The notes under the pieces: model-generated
Told to the model about the DNA's origin: nothing
Databases searched by the model: none
The model's input: the letters and a program-made list of their open reading frames with translations, nothing else
Position numbers and translations under genes: made by a program
Origin: Streptomyces spiralis
GTDB lineage: Bacteria > Actinomycetota > Actinomycetes > Streptomycetales > Streptomycetaceae
Assembly: GCF_014654675.1 (NCBI RefSeq)
Contig: NZ_BNBC01000044.1
Location: 20,417 to 83,479, forward strand
Direction: 5' to 3'
DNA: 63,063 bases
Shown here: piece after piece, positions 59,576 to 63,063 of the stretch
Layout: each line of letters begins with the position of its first letter
How positions within the stretch are numbered: position 1 is the first letter of the stretch

Positions 59576-59603
59576 GGAACGGAACGCTTGGTGCGAGAGT
59601 CTT
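59576..59603 (+). promoter_or_regulatory. Possible SigE-type promoter of the PBP gene
   Basis: GGAAC (59576-59580) followed 17 nt later by AGTCTT (59598-59603) resembles the SigE consensus GGAAC-N16/17-CGTCTA. It lies about 60 bp before the penicillin-binding protein start. SigE controls cell-wall stress genes in Streptomyces, which suits the gene. The -10 match is partial. Confidence 0.4.
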
Positions 59604-59665
59604 CATCTGGGGGCGCAGAAGGCGCATGAGGGCGTACGGCGACGTACGACGCGAAACAGGAGTCC

Positions 59666-62600
59666 GTGCACGAGATGAGCGACGAGCCGCAGCCGCAGGC
59701 CGAGCAGCCACAGGCGGAGGCGCAGCCGCAGCCGCGGTCCGCCGAACCGGAGGCGACCGCACACCAACCCGAGCGAACCGGGCCGGCGAAGCCCACACCC
59801 GGGCCCGGGCCCGCCTCCGCAGGCGCGGGCTCGGCCGAGCCCGCGGCCCGGGAGCCCGAGGGCTCCACGACGCGGCACTCGGCCGGGGGCGCCGGAGAGA
59901 ATGCCGAGGGGGCGGCCGGGGAGGACGCCGAGGGTTCCGCGGCACGGGGCCGCACGACGGCCACCGGACAGGGCAGCTCCGGATCTGCGACGCAGGACTC
60001 CGCCCGGACCGCCGGACAGGAACGCGACGAGTCCGCGGGCCAGGGCCGCGCGGGGACTGCCGCGGGTGGGCGGCCGGGTGGCGCCGGCGGCGACCGAGCC
60101 GAGACTGCGGCCGGGAGCGCGGCGGGAGGCGTGGGCAGGTCCTCCACCGCCGAAAGCACGGGCGGGTCCTCGGCGGGAGGCAGCGGCAGCGGCAGCGGCA
60201 GCGGCAGCGGCAGCGGCAGCCAGGGCGACGCCGTGGGCGGCCCCGCGGGTTCCGCCGAAGGCGGAGCCGCCGCGGCCGCCGGGCGGGGCAATGCCAACGC
60301 CCCCGCAGCGAAGCACGACACGGGCAAGAGCGGACAGCCCGCGAGCGGAAACGAGGACACCACCGTCCTCAGGCCCTCATGGGCCGGCGGTGCCGGCGCT
60401 GCGGGTGCCGCGGGTGGTCGCGGCGTGGCCGCCCGCGCGGGAGCTTTCGGCCAGGGCGGCCCTGTGGGCGGCCCGGCGGGCAGCCCCTCGGCAAGCCGGC
60501 CGGCCACCCCCGGGGCAGACAGCCCGAGGGCACAGCTCGCCGCCGACGGCGGTGCAAGCGACCGATCCGAGCAGCCGGAGCAGCCCCACCAGCCCCAACA
60601 GCCCGAGCGGACCAAGCAGTCCAAGCGGGCCAAGCGGACCGGTTGGCGGCGGCTCGTGCCGACCTGGCGAATGGTGCTCGGCGGGTTCCTCACCGTCGTG
60701 CTGCTGGTGATCGGCGCGTTCTTCCTGGGGTACTCCCTGGTCAAGATCCCGCCCGCCAACGCCCTCGCCATGAAGCAGGCCAACGTCTACCTCTACGAGG
60801 ACGGCACCGAGATCGCCCGCGACGGCGACATCAACCGCGAGAACGTCACCCTCGCCGAGGTCTCCAAGGACGCCCAGCACGCCGTACTGGCCGCCGAGGA
60901 CCGCGACTTCTACACCGAGTCCGCCGTCGACCCCAAGGCGATGCTCCGCGCCGGCTGGAACACCGCCACCGGCAAGGGCAAGCAGTCCGGCTCCACGATC
61001 ACCCAGCAGTACGTCAAGAACTACTACCTGGGCCAGGAACAGACCGTCACCCGCAAGGTGAAGGAGTTCTTCATCTCGATCAAGCTGGACCGCAACGAGC
61101 CCAAGGACAAGATCCTCGAGGGCTACCTCAACACCAGCTACTTCGGCCGCAACGCCTACGGCATCCAGGCCGCCGCCCAGGCCTACTACGGCGTCAAGGC
61201 CAAGGACCTCGACCCGGCCCGCGCCGCCTACCTCGCCGCTCTCGTCAACGCGCCCAGCGAGTACGACGTGATCGCCCACCCCGAGAACAAGGCCGCCGCC
61301 GTCGCCCGCTGGAACTACGTCCTGGACGGCATGGTCAAGAAGAACTGGCTCAGCGCCTCCGATCGGGCAGGCATGAAGTTCCCGATGCCCAAGGAGGCCA
61401 CCGTCCCCACCAACATGGCCGGACAGCGCGGCTACCTCGTCCGCGCCGTGAAGGACTACCTCGCCAAGAACAACATCCTCAGCGAGGACGAGCTGGCCGC
61501 GGGCGGCTACCGCATCACCACCACCCTGGAGAAGAGCAAGCAGGACGCCTTCGTCAAGGCGGTCAACGACCAGGTGATGAGCAAGCTGGACAAGAAGAAC
61601 AACCCCGTCGACAAGTACGTCCGGGCCGGCGGCGCCGCCGTCGACCCCAAGACCGGCGAGGTCGTGGCGATGTACGGCGGCATCGACTACGTCAAGCAGT
61701 TCACCAACAACGCCACCCGCAGGGACTTCCAGGTCGGCTCCACCTTCAAGCCGTTCGTCCTCACCGCCGCCGTCCAGAACCACTCCGACACCGCCGACGG
61801 CCGCCCCATCACCCCCAACACGCTCTACGACGGCACCAACAAGCGGCCCGTACAGGGCTGGAACGGCGGCTACTACGCCCCCGAGAACGAGGACCAGCAC
61901 TCCTACGGCAACATCACCGTCCGCGAGGCCACCGACAAGTCCGTCAACGCGGTGTACGCGCAGATGGCCGTCGACGTGGGCTCCGACAAGGTGAAGGACA
62001 CCGCCGTCGCCCTCGGGGTCCCGTCCGACACCCCGGAGCTGATCGGCAGCCCGTCCATCGCGCTCGGCGTGGCCCAGGCCAGCGTCCTCGACATGGCCGA
62101 GGCCTACGCGACCCTCGCCAACCACGGCAAGCACGGCACGTACACGATCATCAAGAAGATCACCAAGGACGGCACCGACGTGGTGGACCTGCCCGAGCGG
62201 ACCACCTCGCAGGCTGTCAGCCGCGAGGCCGCCGACACCACCACCGCGGTCCTGCAGTCCGTCGTCCAGAACGGCACCGGCGCCCCGGCGCTGGCGATCG
62301 GCCGCCCGGCCGCCGCCAAGACCGGCACCGCCGAGAACGACCAGGCCGCCTGGTTCGCCGGCTACACCCCCGACCTGGCCACCGTCGTCTCCGTCATGGG
62401 CCAGGACCCGGTCACCGCCGCCCACAAGCCGCTCTACGGCGCCCTGGGCCTGGCCCGGATCAACGGCAGCGGCCCGCCCGGCAGCATCTGGGCCCAGTTC
62501 ATGGGCGACGCCCTGAAGAACACCCTGGCCAGCGACTTCGACCTGCAGATCCAGCCCGGCGCCGACCAGACCCAGCCGCCGCCGTCCAGCGGCGCCGTGG

Positions 62601-62974
62601 AGACGCCCGGCACCGGCGGCCAGGACAACGGCTCCACCACCACCGGCACGGACACCGGCGGTCAGGACACCCAGGGTCAGGGCCAGGTCCAGGGCCAGAC
62701 CGGCGGCACCACGGGCGACACCACCGGCACCACGGGCGACACCACCGCCGGCGACACCACCGGTGGCACCCCGACCACCGGAGGCACGGACACGGGCACC
62801 ACCACCGGCACCACGGGAGGCAGCACCCCGACCACGGGCGGCGCGGGCGGATCCACCCCGACCACGGGTGGCAGTACGACCGGCGGCACCAGCCCGAGCG
62901 GCGGCACCACCGGCGACGGAGGGACGACCACCGGCACGGACACGGGCATGTGGGGCGGCCAGAACCCCACCTAG
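59666..62974 (+). CDS. Bifunctional class A penicillin-binding protein
   Basis: A 1102-residue protein. A disordered N-terminus of about 330 residues, rich in Ala, Gly, Gln, Glu and Pro, includes a (GS)n run; then a basic patch and one membrane helix (about 335-357). The GT51 glycosyltransferase domain has EDRDFYTESAVD and GSTITQQYVKN. The transpeptidase domain has STFK, SVN and KTGTAEN. A Thr/Gly-rich tail of about 130 residues ends the protein. It polymerises and cross-links peptidoglycan. GTG 59666 has AGGAG upstream; ATG 59675 is an alternative. The cytosolic head is unusually long. Confidence 0.92.
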   Translation: MHEMSDEPQPQAEQPQAEAQPQPRSAEPEATAHQPERTGPAKPTPGPGPASAGAGSAEPAAREPEGSTTRHSAGGAGENAEGAAGEDAEGSAARGRTTATGQGSSGSATQDSARTAGQERDESAGQGRAGTAAGGRPGGAGGDRAETAAGSAAGGVGRSSTAESTGGSSAGGSGSGSGSGSGSGSQGDAVGGPAGSAEGGAAAAAGRGNANAPAAKHDTGKSGQPASGNEDTTVLRPSWAGGAGAAGAAGGRGVAARAGAFGQGGPVGGPAGSPSASRPATPGADSPRAQLAADGGASDRSEQPEQPHQPQQPERTKQSKRAKRTGWRRLVPTWRMVLGGFLTVVLLVIGAFFLGYSLVKIPPANALAMKQANVYLYEDGTEIARDGDINRENVTLAEVSKDAQHAVLAAEDRDFYTESAVDPKAMLRAGWNTATGKGKQSGSTITQQYVKNYYLGQEQTVTRKVKEFFISIKLDRNEPKDKILEGYLNTSYFGRNAYGIQAAAQAYYGVKAKDLDPARAAYLAALVNAPSEYDVIAHPENKAAAVARWNYVLDGMVKKNWLSASDRAGMKFPMPKEATVPTNMAGQRGYLVRAVKDYLAKNNILSEDELAAGGYRITTTLEKSKQDAFVKAVNDQVMSKLDKKNNPVDKYVRAGGAAVDPKTGEVVAMYGGIDYVKQFTNNATRRDFQVGSTFKPFVLTAAVQNHSDTADGRPITPNTLYDGTNKRPVQGWNGGYYAPENEDQHSYGNITVREATDKSVNAVYAQMAVDVGSDKVKDTAVALGVPSDTPELIGSPSIALGVAQASVLDMAEAYATLANHGKHGTYTIIKKITKDGTDVVDLPERTTSQAVSREAADTTTAVLQSVVQNGTGAPALAIGRPAAAKTGTAENDQAAWFAGYTPDLATVVSVMGQDPVTAAHKPLYGALGLARINGSGPPGSIWAQFMGDALKNTLASDFDLQIQPGADQTQPPPSSGAVETPGTGGQDNGSTTTGTDTGGQDTQGQGQVQGQTGGTTGDTTGTTGDTTAGDTTGGTPTTGGTDTGTTTGTTGGSTPTTGGAGGSTPTTGGSTTGGTSPSGGTTGDGGTTTGTDTGMWGGQNPT

Positions 62975-62987
62975 CCCAGAACCCTGC

Positions 62988-63063
62988 CTAGTGACCTGAG
63001 TCAGAGGTTCGTCGTTGGTTTGGTGTGAATCGTCGTGGACCGAAGATCCCGCCGTTGTCGGTG
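62988..63063 (-). CDS. C-terminal end of an unidentified gene (partial at window edge)
   Basis: The minus strand is open from the window edge to a TAG at 62988-62990, giving 24 residues that end RRTSDSGH. The Arg-rich ending and the setting recall C-termini of some actinobacterial transposases, but this is too short to assign. Confidence 0.35.
   Translation of the reverse strand, partial: TDNGGIFGPRRFTPNQRRTSDSGH

Noticed and set aside
62988..63063. Transposase C-terminus
   Set aside because: Only 24 residues are visible and none form a diagnostic motif; recorded as an unidentified partial gene.

Overview
The window looks like a chromosomal segment of a Streptomyces species. It is very GC-rich with strong third-position GC bias, Shine-Dalgarno sites are GGAGG/AGGAG-like, and the genes are typical of the genus: the cslA-glxA glucan synthase operon, a DasR-type operator, the ATP-binding/XRE/DUF397 triad, two ABC2_membrane_6 permeases and LAxTG sorting signals. 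From memory, much of the gene order (PAS-GGDEF-EAL protein, polar amino-acid/ectoine ABC transporter, AA10 LPMO, cslA, glxA, GH6) resembles the SCO2817-SCO2838 region of S. coelicolor, and the penicillin-binding protein at the right end fits a continuation of that core region. No database search was run, so homology calls come from motif recognition.

Layout. 1-4.3 kb: a secreted M6-like metalloprotease and a PAS-GGDEF-EAL c-di-GMP protein (probable CdgA) with a BldD-box-like sequence near its start. 4.3-10.8 kb: a flavin-dependent oxidoreductase, formaldehyde dehydrogenase, an Asp/Glu-racemase-fold protein (EutA-like) and an ehuBCDA ectoine/hydroxyectoine uptake operon. 10.9-17.7 kb: two tRNA-Lys(CTT) genes in near-identical 239-bp units that bracket an AA10 LPMO gene under a perfect DasR site, followed by cslA-glxA and, convergently, a GH6 lipoprotein (cslZ). 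Together these form the tip-glucan biosynthesis and processing set. 17.9-32.4 kb: mixed chromosomal genes, including a probable aminophosphonate catabolic group (GntR, FAD oxidoreductase, phosphonatase-like HAD), an LAxTG surface protein, a ROK regulator divergent from a Gfo/Idh/MocA dehydrogenase, a second YidC, and an HxlR/MFS pair.

32.6-46.2 kb is an accessory defence island of visibly lower GC. On the + strand it has a MORC/MutL-like GHKL ATPase, a Z1 superfamily-2 helicase, a NaeI-type endonuclease, an NgoMIV-type endonuclease and a Vsr nick endonuclease. A divergent regulator-like gene follows, then a second + strand block (winged-helix/zinc-finger protein, ParB-like protein, SNF2-type helicase), a C5-cytosine methyltransferase on the - strand, and a small HNH nuclease. 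The NaeI and NgoMIV prototypes both recognise GCCGGC but have unrelated architectures and cut differently. Two such nucleases in tandem with one methyltransferase, joined to MORC/Z1 and ParB/SNF2 modules, is the most unusual feature of the window.

46.2-63 kb: an anti-sigma-like ATPase, XRE and DUF397 set, a truncated beta-propeller protein, stress genes (DUF2267, Hsp20, an AhpD-like protein), an MFS transporter, a 36-bp tandem repeat, DUF445, SGNH hydrolase and DUF1707 proteins, a three-gene ABC-2 exporter and a bifunctional penicillin-binding protein. The last 76 bases hold the C-terminal end of an unidentified minus-strand gene.
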